DNA of 64,000 bases. It comes from Plantactinospora sp040120695 (GTDB taxonomy: Bacteria; Actinomycetota; Actinomycetes; Mycobacteriales; Micromonosporaceae). Of the stretch, positions 34,227 through 43,342 are shown one piece after another. The notes below the pieces were generated by a model. It ran no database searches. It worked only from the letters and a program-made list of their open reading frames with translations, and was not told the origin of the DNA. Position 1 is the stretch's first letter; each line of letters starts with the position of its first letter. Where the stretch lies: contig NZ_JBEEAC010000029.1 of assembly GCF_040120695.1 (NCBI RefSeq), positions 1-64,000 of the forward strand, in the 5' to 3' direction. The translations under genes and the position numbers were made by a program.

Positions 34227-35168
34227 ATGACCGAGACATCGCCCGGCGGCCGGCTACGGCTGCTCGGCACGACCTTGGCGGTCGTGCTCACCCTGCTGCT
34301 CGCCGCCGGAGCGGGCTGCGACAGCCGGCGCGGTCCCGAGCCCCCCTCCGTGCAGGAGAAACTCAAACAGTCGCACATCTACGGCCAGAGCAAGCTGCGC
34401 ATCGGGGTCGCCAACTACGAACCGCTGATGGGCGTACTGGACGACAGCGGCAAGTACGTCGGGTTCGACATCGACATCGCCCGGTACCTCGCGGCCTCGC
34501 TCGGCTATGCCGGCGACCAGCGGATCGAGTTCGTCCGGCTCGCCACCGAGGACCGGATCCCCGCGCTGCAGAGCGGGCAGGTCGACATGGTCGTCTCCAG
34601 CTTCTCCATCACCGAGGAGCGGCAGAAGCTGGTGAGCTTCGCCGGGCCGTACTTCGTCACCACCCAGGAGGTGCTGGTCCCGGTCGCGCTGAAGAACCGG
34701 GTCCGCACGATCGAGGACCTGCGCAGTCCCGACCTGCGGGTCTGCGTCGGCGGCGGATCGACCACCGAGGCCGAACTCGGCAGGCACGAGATCAAGACGC
34801 TGGTGGTCAAGAACGTCCACGACTGCGTTGAAGGGATCCTCGACGGCAGGTACGACGCGGTGAGTTCCGACGAGACCATCCTCGCCGGGTTCCGCTCCCG
34901 CTATCCGACCAGGTTCGAGATCGTCGACATGCCGTTCGGCACCAGCGAGCAGCTTGGCATCGGGGTGCCGATCGGCGATCCGGCACTCCGGGACCTGGTC
35001 GCCTTCTTCCTGCACAAGAGTTACCAGGAGGGGCGGGCCGGCCGGACGAGTCCGTGGCTGAGCGCGTACCACCGGCACCTGGGGCCCTGGCTCGGACCCG
35101 ACCGGCAGCAGCCGCCGCCGCTGAACGTCCCGGACCTGGTGGACTTCGACGAGAAGGCGCCGGTGTGA
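34227..35168 (+). CDS. Family 3 solute-binding lipoprotein (GlnH-like)
   Basis: The 313-residue product has a lipoprotein signal (hydrophobic 13-30, lipobox AGAGC with Cys31). A periplasmic type II binding fold of the amino-acid (SBP_bac_3) family follows: KLRIGVANYEPLMGVLDDSG, VGFDIDIARYLAASL, DMVVSSFSITEERQKLVSFAGPY and YDAVSSDETILAGF. No ABC permease or ATPase genes are near, so it is an orphan receptor. Its neighbours are a kinase and a polytopic protein, as in the GlnH-GlnX-PknG system of mycobacteria and corynebacteria. TACCCT (34181-34186) may give it its own promoter. The stop overlaps the next start by 4 bp. Confidence 0.9.
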   Translation: MTETSPGGRLRLLGTTLAVVLTLLLAAGAGCDSRRGPEPPSVQEKLKQSHIYGQSKLRIGVANYEPLMGVLDDSGKYVGFDIDIARYLAASLGYAGDQRIEFVRLATEDRIPALQSGQVDMVVSSFSITEERQKLVSFAGPYFVTTQEVLVPVALKNRVRTIEDLRSPDLRVCVGGGSTTEAELGRHEIKTLVVKNVHDCVEGILDGRYDAVSSDETILAGFRSRYPTRFEIVDMPFGTSEQLGIGVPIGDPALRDLVAFFLHKSYQEGRAGRTSPWLSAYHRHLGPWLGPDRQQPPPLNVPDLVDFDEKAPV

Positions 35169-36340
35169 CCATCGACGCCCCGGCCACCGGCGAGCCGACC
35201 ACCGGCGCCCAGGCGACCGGCGGGCCGGAGCCGGGCGTGCCGGTGGTCGCCGTCGCGGGCGACGGCGGTGACCGGGGCGGGCAGTCGGCGGCCGGGTGGC
35301 CGTCCGTCGACGTCGCGGAGCGGAAGGCCCGGGCCAGCCAGTCCTTCTGGACACTGGTCGTCGGGGTGCCGGCGATCTTCTCGGTACTCCGGCTGAGCGT
35401 GGAGGCCGGTGGCGAGTTGCAGACCACCCTGCTGCTCGTCGCCAACGTGAATCCGGTGAACCTGGCTGCCGCGCTGGTCACCACCGCCGCCCGGCTGGTC
35501 TCGGCCGGGTTGGTCGCGGTCTTCGCGATCGGCGCAGTGCTGCTGGTCAGCGCCGAGCACAACCGGACGCACCGGATCGGCCGGCACCCGCCGATCTTCG
35601 CGCGTTGGCGGGCGATCACCCCGCCGTGGGTGGTGGTCGCCGCCTTCGCCGTCGCGCTCGCCACCTGGCCGATCCTCTACCTGCCACTGCTGCTGCCGGC
35701 GTTCGCGGCCGCGTTCCAGCTCAGCCCCGCCCGGCTCGACGAGCGGCGGATTCCCCGGCTGCTGCTTCTGGCCGCACTCCTGGTCGGCTACGCCGTGCTG
35801 ATGCTGCCGACCCTCGGCGACGCGTGGCAGCAGCGGGAGGCGTTCGCGGTACTCGTGATCGCGGCCCCACCGCTGCTGGCGATGCTCGTCACCGGGCCCG
35901 TACCGGTGCTGGTGGCACGGCCGCTCGCCATGGCGGCGCAGTTGGCGGTGCTGGCGATGCTCTGCTGGGCGGCGCTGCCGGTGATCACCACTCCGGTGCT
36001 GCCGCTGACCGTCACCACGATCCGGGCCGCCGAGGACGGCACCGGCCCGCCGGCCCCGGATGTGCCCGCACCCGGCTCGGAAGACGGAGGCGTCGAGCGG
36101 ATCCGTGGGCACGTGATCACTGTGGACGACGTGAGCATGGTGATCCTGCAGGAGCGTGGCGGCGTCCGGTACGTGCCGACCGACCGGGTCGAGGCGCAGG
36201 TGCTCTGCCCGACCGAGGAGGAGTTGCCCCGCTACCGGCTGCGGGTGCACGGGTTCCACGTCGAGGACTCGCTGCTGGAGGGGATGGGCCGGCGGGTACG
36301 CCCGGTGAACCGGATCGCCGCGGAGTGCCGCACGGTCTAG
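35165..36340 (+). CDS. Polytopic membrane protein of a signalling cassette
   Basis: The 391-residue protein has a disordered Thr/Gly/Ala-rich N-terminus (about 55 residues) and six to seven TM helices (about 58-77, 98-125, 155-180, 195-216, 220-242, 248-268). A C-terminal domain of about 90 residues contains HVITVDDVSMVILQERGG and two Cys. I do not recognise a Pfam-like family. GTG 35165 overlaps the lipoprotein stop by 4 bp, so both are made together. By analogy with GlnX it could relay solute-binding protein signals to the kinase, but this is inference. Its stop codon overlaps the acyl-CoA dehydrogenase stop (CTAG). Confidence 0.75.
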   Translation: MTIDAPATGEPTTGAQATGGPEPGVPVVAVAGDGGDRGGQSAAGWPSVDVAERKARASQSFWTLVVGVPAIFSVLRLSVEAGGELQTTLLLVANVNPVNLAAALVTTAARLVSAGLVAVFAIGAVLLVSAEHNRTHRIGRHPPIFARWRAITPPWVVVAAFAVALATWPILYLPLLLPAFAAAFQLSPARLDERRIPRLLLLAALLVGYAVLMLPTLGDAWQQREAFAVLVIAAPPLLAMLVTGPVPVLVARPLAMAAQLAVLAMLCWAALPVITTPVLPLTVTTIRAAEDGTGPPAPDVPAPGSEDGGVERIRGHVITVDDVSMVILQERGGVRYVPTDRVEAQVLCPTEEELPRYRLRVHGFHVEDSLLEGMGRRVRPVNRIAAECRTV

Positions 36341-37608
36341 TAGCTCCTCGGCTGGCCGAGGACGCGCTGTGCGACGAAGTTGAGGATCATCTCGCGGCTG
36401 ACCGGGGCGATCCGGCCGGCCCGTACCGCGCCGAGCAGGGTGGCCACCCCGTAGTCGGTGGTCATCCCGTTGCCGCCGTGCACCTGGATCGCGGTGTCCA
36501 CGGCCAGCGCCGCCGCCTCCGCAGAGGCGTACTTGGCGAGGTTCGCGGCGACGCCGGCCTCGACGTCACGCCCGGCGTCGTACAGGGCGGCGGCCTTGGC
36601 GATCATCAGTCGGGCCAGTTCGACCTGGACGGCGGCGTGCGCCAACGGGTGCGAGACCCCCTGGTGGGAGCCGATCGGGCGACCCCAGACCCGACGGGTG
36701 GCGGTGTAGGTGGAGGCGCGCTCGATGGCGTACCGCCCGGTGCCGGCGCCCATCGCGGCGACCGTGATCCGTTCCGGGTTGAGTCCGGCGAAGAGCGCCG
36801 GCAACCCGGCGTCGAGGCCGCCCCGGTCGCCCGGCTCGGCCGTCCCGCCGACCAGGGCGTCGCCGGCCAGCCGTACGTCGTCGAGGTAGAGCAGCCACTG
36901 GTTCTCCGGGGAGACGATCTCCATCTCCAGTTTCGACATGGTCAGCCCGGGGGCGTCCGTCGGGACGACGAAGAGCGCGGGTCGGAGCCGTACGCCGGCC
37001 GTCCCGGGGTCACCGCCGCCTTGATCGGTCGCGCCGTCGCCGTCGGCCGGCCCGCCGGATCCGTCGTCGGCCCGTCCGCCGGGCCCGTCGTCGGGTACCC
37101 GGGCGACGACCAGGACGTACGGCGCCTCGTCGACCCCGGAGACGAAGCACTTCCGGCCGGAGAGCAGCCAGTCCGCGCCGTCCCGGCGGGCGACGGTGCC
37201 GAGCCGGTGGAAGTTCGAGCCCGCCTCCGGTTCGGTGATCGCGAAGGCGATCTTCAGCGATCCGTCGGCGAGCCCGGGCAGGAAGGTCCGGCGCTGCGCC
37301 TCGGTGCCGTGCCGGGCGATCACCGTGCCGGCGATGGCCGGCGACACCACCAGGAGCAGCAGCGGGCAACCGGCCGCCGCCAACTCCTCGCAGACGATGG
37401 CCAGTTCGCTGATGCCGCCGCCACCGCCGCCGTACTCGGCGGGGATGTTGACCCCGAGATAGCCGAGCCGGCCGGCCTCGTCCCACAGCTCGCTGGTGTG
37501 TTCGCCCGCCCTGGCCTTGGCGACGAAGTAGTCGTGACCGTACTGCTGGCCGAGCGTCCGGACGGCCTCGCGGAGCTGCCGCTGCTCGGGAGTGGAGTCG
37601 AAGTCCAT
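36337..37608 (-). CDS. Acyl-CoA dehydrogenase
   Basis: The 423-residue flavoprotein oxidises an acyl-CoA to the 2-enoyl-CoA. The family blocks are present: AFAITEPEAGSNFHRLGT (FAD/substrate contact), LSGRKCFVSGVDEAPYVLV, and RVWGRPIGSHQGVSHPLAHA. The C-terminal part is VDTAIQVHGGNGMTTDYGVA, in which the Gly-Gly-x-Gly loop is intact. A roughly 30-residue Gly/Asp-rich insertion (near 176-205) interrupts the middle beta domain and is unusual. It is the last gene of the AtuA/carboxylase operon. ATG 37608 lies 44 bp after the carboxylase gene. The chain-length preference cannot be read. Confidence 0.93.
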   Translation of the reverse strand: MDFDSTPEQRQLREAVRTLGQQYGHDYFVAKARAGEHTSELWDEAGRLGYLGVNIPAEYGGGGGGISELAIVCEELAAAGCPLLLLVVSPAIAGTVIARHGTEAQRRTFLPGLADGSLKIAFAITEPEAGSNFHRLGTVARRDGADWLLSGRKCFVSGVDEAPYVLVVARVPDDGPGGRADDGSGGPADGDGATDQGGGDPGTAGVRLRPALFVVPTDAPGLTMSKLEMEIVSPENQWLLYLDDVRLAGDALVGGTAEPGDRGGLDAGLPALFAGLNPERITVAAMGAGTGRYAIERASTYTATRRVWGRPIGSHQGVSHPLAHAAVQVELARLMIAKAAALYDAGRDVEAGVAANLAKYASAEAAALAVDTAIQVHGGNGMTTDYGVATLLGAVRAGRIAPVSREMILNFVAQRVLGQPRSY

Positions 37609-37652
37609 GCGGGATGCCTTCCGACGACGGGGAGCGGGGAACTGGCGGCGGA

Positions 37653-39818
37653 CTACCCCGGGCCCGGGGCGGCCGCGTCGGGTTGCTCCGGCCCTGGGAC
37701 GGTGGCGGGTTGTTCGGGGGTGACCACGGCGAGCACCGCACCGGTCTCCACCTGGGCGCCGGCGGTGACCGGCAGCTCGGTGACGACCCCGGCGGTCGGG
37801 GCGGTGACCGGGTGTTCGAGCTTCATCGCCTCCAGCACGAGCAGCGGCTCGCCGGCGTCGACCCGCTGCCCGGCGGTGACCAGGATCCGGCCGACCGTGC
37901 CGGGCATCGGGGCCAGCAGCGTGCCCTCGGTCAGCACGGGCGCCGGTTCGGCGTACCGGGGCAGCTCGGTCAGCGCCACCGAACCGTCCGGACCGTCCAC
38001 GAAGGAGACCCCACCGACCCGGTGTACGGCGAACAGCTGCCGGACCCCGTCGACCGTCAACACGGTGCGGGACGGTTCGGCGGCGACCAGCAGCACCTCC
38101 GGCTGCCGGTCCGGGTCGGGCTGTGCGGTGTCGGGGCGCCGGTCCGAGTGGGGCTGTCCGGTGGCGGGCTGCCCGGCGTCCGGTTGCCCGGTGTCGGGCT
38201 GGCCGGGGTGGATCGGCCGGGCAGCCCAGCTGAGCAGGGTGCCGGAGCGGTCCAGCCGGTAGTCGATCTCGACCGCGACGAGGTGATCCTGCGACCCACA
38301 CACCCGTACAGGGCCGGTCGGGCCGGCGTACCCGATGGTTTGTGGCGCGCTGGGGACGTTGCGCCAGCCGGACGGCAGCGTGCCGAGCACCGGGGCGGTG
38401 GCCCGGCGTTCGGCGGCCCCGGCCAGCGCGGCGGCCAGCCCGGCCAGCCCGACCCGGTCCGGCGGGAGCAGCGGGACGAAGACCCCCGGATTCCGGTCGA
38501 GGAAAGCGGTGTCGATCTCGCCGGCCACGAACTCGGCCGAGCGCAGCACCCGGACCAGCAGATCGCGGTTGGTCGCCACGCCGTGCAGTTCGGCCCGACG
38601 CAGCGCGCCGGCCAGCGCCCGGGCCGCCTCGTCCCGGGTCGGCGCCCAGGCGATCAGCTTGGCGACCATCGAGTCGTAGTGCACCCCGACCACCGAGCCG
38701 TCCCGTACCCCGGAGTCGAGCCGCAGCCCGCGGTCGCGCCCCGGATCGGTGCCGAACTCGACGGTCACCCCCGGCACGGCGAACCGGTGCAGCGTGCCGC
38801 TGGCCGGCAGCCAGTCGGCGGCCGGGTCCTCGGCGCAGAGCCGCACCTCGATCGCGTGCCCGGTCACCGGCGGGGCGGTGGCCGGCAGCCGGCCGCCCTC
38901 GGCGACCAGCAGTTGCAGCCGGACCAGGTCGGTGCCGGTGACACACTCGGTGACCGCGTGCTCGACCTGGAGCCGGGTGTTCATCTCCAGGAAGTGGAAC
39001 TCCCCGGCCGGGGTGAGCAGGAACTCGACCGTACCCACCCCGAGATAGCCGACCGCCCGGGTGGCGGCCACCGCCGCACTCTGCAGACCGGCCCGCAGCG
39101 CAGGGGTGACCGCGACCGAGGGTGCCTCCTCGACGATCTTCTGGTGCCGGCGCTGGATCGAGCACTCGCGCTCGCCGAGGCAGAGCACGGTACCGTGCGC
39201 GTCCGCGACGACCTGCACCTCGACGTGTCGGGCCCGCTCGACGTACGGCTCGACGAAGACCGTACCGTCGCCGAACGCGGCGGCGGCCTCCCGGCGGGCC
39301 GACTCGATCGCGTCGGCGAGGTCGGCCCGGTCGCGGACGATCCGCATGCCGCGCCCGCCGCCGCCGGCCGCCGCCTTGACCATTACCGGGAACGCCTCGA
39401 CCCGGTCGGCGGCGGTGTACGTCGGCAGCATCGGCACCCCTGCGTCGGCGAGCAGCGCCTTCGCCTCGGTCTTGTCACCCATCGCCGCGATCGCCCCGGC
39501 GGGCGGGCCGACCCAGGTCAGCCCGGCGTCACCGACCGCGCTGGCGAAACCGGCGTGCTCGGCGAGGAAGCCGTAGCCGGGATGTACCGCGTCGGCCCCG
39601 GTGCGCCGGGCCGCCGCGACCAGCCGGTCGACCCGGAGGTACGTGTCGACCGGCGCGGCGCCCGGCAGCCTGACCGCGAGGTCGGCCTCGGCGACGTACG
39701 GCGCGTCGGCGTCCGGGGCGGAGTGCACGGCGACGGTCTCGATGCCCAGGGATCGGCAGGTGGCGAAGATCCGTCGGGCGATCTCGCCCCGGTTGGCCAC
39801 CAGCAGTCTGCGGATCAT
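37653..39818 (-). CDS. Biotin-dependent acyl-CoA carboxylase alpha subunit (biotin carboxylase + BCCP)
   Basis: The 721-residue subunit carboxylates biotin with ATP and bicarbonate. The N-terminus MIRRLLVANRGEIARRIFAT, GGGGRGMRIV (ATP loop), EFLLTPAGEFHFLEMNTRLQ and QVEHAVTE are the biotin carboxylase motifs (about 1-445). The BCCP domain at the end has LVLEAMKLEHP with biotinyl Lys666. The layout is that of methylcrotonyl-/geranyl-CoA carboxylase alpha subunits. A QPDTGQPDAGQP-type repeat (about 535-560) is inserted in the linker domain. GGAGG precedes ATG 39818. It works with the adjacent beta subunit. Confidence 0.94.
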   Translation of the reverse strand: MIRRLLVANRGEIARRIFATCRSLGIETVAVHSAPDADAPYVAEADLAVRLPGAAPVDTYLRVDRLVAAARRTGADAVHPGYGFLAEHAGFASAVGDAGLTWVGPPAGAIAAMGDKTEAKALLADAGVPMLPTYTAADRVEAFPVMVKAAAGGGGRGMRIVRDRADLADAIESARREAAAAFGDGTVFVEPYVERARHVEVQVVADAHGTVLCLGERECSIQRRHQKIVEEAPSVAVTPALRAGLQSAAVAATRAVGYLGVGTVEFLLTPAGEFHFLEMNTRLQVEHAVTECVTGTDLVRLQLLVAEGGRLPATAPPVTGHAIEVRLCAEDPAADWLPASGTLHRFAVPGVTVEFGTDPGRDRGLRLDSGVRDGSVVGVHYDSMVAKLIAWAPTRDEAARALAGALRRAELHGVATNRDLLVRVLRSAEFVAGEIDTAFLDRNPGVFVPLLPPDRVGLAGLAAALAGAAERRATAPVLGTLPSGWRNVPSAPQTIGYAGPTGPVRVCGSQDHLVAVEIDYRLDRSGTLLSWAARPIHPGQPDTGQPDAGQPATGQPHSDRRPDTAQPDPDRQPEVLLVAAEPSRTVLTVDGVRQLFAVHRVGGVSFVDGPDGSVALTELPRYAEPAPVLTEGTLLAPMPGTVGRILVTAGQRVDAGEPLLVLEAMKLEHPVTAPTAGVVTELPVTAGAQVETGAVLAVVTPEQPATVPGPEQPDAAAPGPG

Positions 39819-39927
39819 CCGCAGTTCCTCCTCACCAGGGTGCCGGGTGTGCGTGGTCGTCCGGGCGGGCGCATCCGAAGCCGTCCGGCCGGGGTGCCGA
39901 GGGTGTTGCTGCCGTCGTAGTGGTGCA

Positions 39928-41529
39928 TCAGAAGCGGAAGACGCCGAAGGTGTCGGCGCCGCGGACCGGTCCGTTGTGGACTGCGGAGAGGCAGAGCCCG
40001 AGTACGGTACGGGTGTCCCGAGGGTCGATGACGCCGTCGTCGTAGAGCCGCCCGGAGAGGTGGAGCGCGGCGGACTCCGCCTCGATCTGCTGCTCCACCA
40101 TGGCCCGCATGGCGGCGTCGGAGTCCTCGTCGTACGGCCGGCCCCGGGCCTGCGCCGCCTGCCGGGCCACGATCGAGAGCACTCCGGCGAGCTGGGTCGG
40201 GCCCATCACCGCCGACCTGGCGTTCGGCCAGGTGAAGAGGAAACGTGGCTCGTACGCCCGCCCGCACATGCCGTAGTTGCCCGCACCGTACGAGGCGCCG
40301 AGGTTGACCGTCAGGTGCGGCACGGTCGAGTTCGAGACCGCGTTGATCATGAGTGCGCCGTGCTTGATGATGCCGCGCTGCTCGTACTCGGTGCCGACCA
40401 TGTAGCCGGTGGTGTTCTGCAGGAACAGCAGCGGCGTGTCGGCGGCGTTGGCGAGCTGGATGAACTGGGCCGCCTTCTGCGCCTCCTCGGAGAAGAGCAC
40501 TCCCTGCACGTTCGCCAGGACGCCGACCGGATAGCCGTGCAGGTTGCCCCATCCGGTGGCCAGGGCGCGGCCGTACGCCGGCTTGAACTCGTCGAACTCG
40601 GAACCGTCCAGGATCCGGGCCAGCACCTCGCGCGGGTCGAACGGCACCCGTAGGTCGCCACCGGGGATGCCGAGTAGTTCCTCGGGGTCGTACTTCGGCG
40701 GCTGCGGGACCGGCGACCGTGGCGGTGGACCGTGTTTGCGCCAGCCGAACCGGCGTACGCACTGCCGGGCCAGTCGCAGCCCGTCCCGCTCGTCCACGGC
40801 GAGGTGGTCGGCGAGCCCGGAGGTGCTGGCGTGCATGGCGGCGCCGCCGAGGGACTCGTCGTCGGCCTCCTCCCCGGTGGCCATCCTGACCAGTGGCGGC
40901 CCGGCCAGGAAGACCTTCGCCCGGTCGCGGACCATGATGGTGTGGTCGGACATCCCCGGCACGTACGCCCCGCCGGCCGTGGCGGTGCCGAACACCACCG
41001 AGACGGTCGGGATCCGGGCCGCCGAGAGCCGGGTCAGGTCCCGGAAGACCCGCCCGCCGGGGATGAAGATCTCCGCCTGGCTGGGCAGGTCCGCCCCGCC
41101 GGACTCGACCAGATTGATCATCGGAAGCCGGTTCGCCAGGGCGATCTCACCGGCCCGCCGGGTCTTGCGCAGCGTGTACGGGTTGACCGCCCCGCCGCGT
41201 ACCGTCGGATCGTTGGCGACGATCACGCACTCGACGCCCTCGACCACCCCGATCCCGGTGACCACGCTGGCCCCGGTCAGGAAGTCGGTGCCCCAGGCGG
41301 CGACCGGGGAGAGTTCCAGGAACGGGGCGTCCCGGTCGAGCAGCAGCTCGATCCGTTCCCGGGCCAGGAGTTTGCCCCGGCCGTGGTGCCGGGCCAGGTA
41401 CTTCTCACCGCCGCCGGCCCGGGCGGCGTCCAGCGCCCTCTCCAACTCGGCCAGCCGGTCCAGCATCGCCGCCCGGTTCTCCCGGTACGCCGGAGCCGCC
41501 GGATCGACGGCGGTGCGCAGCACGCTCAC
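39928..41529 (-). CDS. Acyl-CoA carboxylase carboxyltransferase (beta) subunit
   Basis: The 533-residue subunit transfers the carboxyl group from biotin to an acyl-CoA. It has GRGKLLARERIELLLD, the first crotonase-like half (YTLRKTRRAGEIALANRLP, LVESGGADLPSQAE), and the second half with FLQNTTGYMVGTEYEQRG and GASYGAGNYGMCGRAYEPRF. The FLQNTTGYMVG and GAGNYGMCGRAY segments are typical of methylcrotonyl- or geranyl-CoA carboxylases rather than propionyl-CoA carboxylase. GTG 41529 with GGGAGGAA was preferred over a 22-residue extension. It sits between AtuA and the alpha subunit in one operon. Confidence 0.93.
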   Translation of the reverse strand: MSVLRTAVDPAAPAYRENRAAMLDRLAELERALDAARAGGGEKYLARHHGRGKLLARERIELLLDRDAPFLELSPVAAWGTDFLTGASVVTGIGVVEGVECVIVANDPTVRGGAVNPYTLRKTRRAGEIALANRLPMINLVESGGADLPSQAEIFIPGGRVFRDLTRLSAARIPTVSVVFGTATAGGAYVPGMSDHTIMVRDRAKVFLAGPPLVRMATGEEADDESLGGAAMHASTSGLADHLAVDERDGLRLARQCVRRFGWRKHGPPPRSPVPQPPKYDPEELLGIPGGDLRVPFDPREVLARILDGSEFDEFKPAYGRALATGWGNLHGYPVGVLANVQGVLFSEEAQKAAQFIQLANAADTPLLFLQNTTGYMVGTEYEQRGIIKHGALMINAVSNSTVPHLTVNLGASYGAGNYGMCGRAYEPRFLFTWPNARSAVMGPTQLAGVLSIVARQAAQARGRPYDEDSDAAMRAMVEQQIEAESAALHLSGRLYDDGVIDPRDTRTVLGLCLSAVHNGPVRGADTFGVFRF

Positions 41530-41551
41530 GACCAGTTCCTCCCGTCCAGCG

Positions 41552-43342
41552 TCATCCGTCGAGCAGTTCGGCCGGCAGGTCGACGAGGCGGGCACGTAGC
41601 AGCTCGCCGAGCGCCTTGGCCTGCGGGTCGAACCGGGTCGAGCCGGCCGCGCCCGCGCCCAGCAGCCCGGTGAGCACGAAGTTGACCGCCCGCAGCCGGG
41701 GCAGGTCGTACCTTCGCACCGGCAGGGTGGCGGTCTCCGGAAGCAACGTCCGCAGCCGCTCGACGGTCAACCAGCCGTGCAGCCAGCGGTATCCGGCGTC
41801 GGACCGGGCCCACACCCCGAGGTTGGCGTCGCCGCCCTTGTCACCCGAGCGGGCGCCGACCACCGTCCCCAGCGGCGCCCGCCGGGTCGATCCGCTCCCG
41901 GCCGGTGGCCCCTCGTCCGGCTCCGGGACCGGCTCCTCACGGCGCCCTGCGGTGGCCTCGTCGTGCCGCGCTGGGGTGGCCCCGTCGTGCCGCCCTGCGG
42001 TGGCCTCGTCGTGCCACGCTGGGGTGGCCCCGTCGTGCAATGGGGCGGTGACCGCCGGAGGTGCGATGTCGAGCCGCTCGCCGGAGGGGAGCACGGCGAC
42101 CTGCCGTACACCCTCCTGGGCCACCTCCTCGACGGCGTACACCCCGTACGGGCTGGCGTCGCCGGGCGGCGTGGTCAGGGTGCAGCCGGGGTAGGAGGCC
42201 AGGGCCAGTTCGACGGCGGCGGCCGAGAAGGCCCGTCCGGCCCGCTTCGGGTCACCGTCTCTCAGGTGTACGCGCAGCAGCGCGCTCGCCGTCTCGGTGT
42301 CGGCCGCGTCCAGGTGGTCGGTACGGGCCAGCGTGAACTCCAGCCCGTCGGCGCCGACCGCGTCGGTGAGCTGGGCCCGGACCAGCGCCGCCTTCGCCTC
42401 GATGTCGAGTCCACAGAGGACGAATGTCATCGAGTTGCGGAACCCGCCCAGCCGGGTGATCCCGACCTTGAGGGTGGGCGGCGGAGCAGTGCCGCGCGCC
42501 CCGCTGACGCGTACCCGGTCCGGCCCGGCGTCGGTCAGGACGACCGTGTCGAGTCGGGTCACCACGTCCGGACCGAGATAGTCGGGGCCGGCGATCTCGT
42601 ACAGCAGTTGTGCGGTGACGGTCTCCCGGGTGACCGCGCCCCCGGTGCCCGGATGCTTGGTGAGCACCGCCGAGCCGTCCCGGTGCAGTTCGGCGAGGGG
42701 GAAGCCGGGGCGACGCCCGCCGTCGGGCAACTCGGTGAAGAAGCTGAAGTTGCCGCCGCTGACCTGTGCGCCGCACTCCAGCAGGTGGCCGGCGACGGTC
42801 GCTCCGGCCAGGGCGTCGAGGTCGGTTCGGGTCCAGCCGAAGTGCGCGATCGCCGGACCGACCGCCAGCGAGGCATCGGTGACCCGCCCGGTGACCACCA
42901 CGTCCGCCCCGGCATCGAGGCAGGCGGCGATGCCGAACGCCCCCAGGTACGCGTTCGCGGTCAGCGTGCCCGGCCGGTCCAGCGCGTCGCCCTCGACGTA
43001 CCCGATCCGGCACGGCAGCCCGAGCCGGTCGGCGAGGGTACGCAGCGCGGTGGCCAACCCGACCGGATGCAGTCCGCCCGCGTTGGTCACGATCCGTATG
43101 CCCCGGTCGAGCGCATCGCCGAGGCAGGGTTCGAGCTGCCGGAGGAAGGTGCGGGCGTACCCGAGATCGGGGTCGCGGTGCCGGTCCCGGCCCAGGATCA
43201 GCATGGTCAGCTCGGCCAGGTAGTCGCCGGTCAGCACGTCGAGGTCGCCGCCGTCGAGCATCTCCCGCCAGGCGCTGGACCGGTCGCCGTAGAACCCGGA
43301 GGCGTTGCCGATCCGCAGCAGGTCCGGGCTGGCGCCGATCAC
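41552..43342 (-). CDS. AtuA-family acyclic terpene utilisation protein (DUF1446)
   Basis: The 596-residue protein has the AtuA domain (about 1-440): IGNASGFYGDRSSAWREML, LAELTMLILGRDR and IVTNAGGLHPVGLATAL, then VSGGNFSFF and GITRLGGFRNSMTFVLCGLD. A C-terminal AtuA-like module (VVGARSGDKGGDANLGVWAR) follows. Between them is a tandem repeat of eight residues (HDGATPAR/HDEATAGR, four units, about 455-490) that relatives lack. AtuA is needed for citronellol/geraniol breakdown in Pseudomonas; the reaction is not established. GTG 43342 overlaps the upstream stop by 4 bp. Part of the acyl-CoA operon. Confidence 0.9.
   Translation of the reverse strand: MIGASPDLLRIGNASGFYGDRSSAWREMLDGGDLDVLTGDYLAELTMLILGRDRHRDPDLGYARTFLRQLEPCLGDALDRGIRIVTNAGGLHPVGLATALRTLADRLGLPCRIGYVEGDALDRPGTLTANAYLGAFGIAACLDAGADVVVTGRVTDASLAVGPAIAHFGWTRTDLDALAGATVAGHLLECGAQVSGGNFSFFTELPDGGRRPGFPLAELHRDGSAVLTKHPGTGGAVTRETVTAQLLYEIAGPDYLGPDVVTRLDTVVLTDAGPDRVRVSGARGTAPPPTLKVGITRLGGFRNSMTFVLCGLDIEAKAALVRAQLTDAVGADGLEFTLARTDHLDAADTETASALLRVHLRDGDPKRAGRAFSAAAVELALASYPGCTLTTPPGDASPYGVYAVEEVAQEGVRQVAVLPSGERLDIAPPAVTAPLHDGATPAWHDEATAGRHDGATPARHDEATAGRREEPVPEPDEGPPAGSGSTRRAPLGTVVGARSGDKGGDANLGVWARSDAGYRWLHGWLTVERLRTLLPETATLPVRRYDLPRLRAVNFVLTGLLGAGAAGSTRFDPQAKALGELLRARLVDLPAELLDG

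Noticed and set aside
35296..38262. 988-codon plus-strand frame over the membrane protein and acyl-CoA dehydrogenase
   Set aside because: Runs through two real genes in other frames or strands; low-complexity Arg/Ala/Gly composition.
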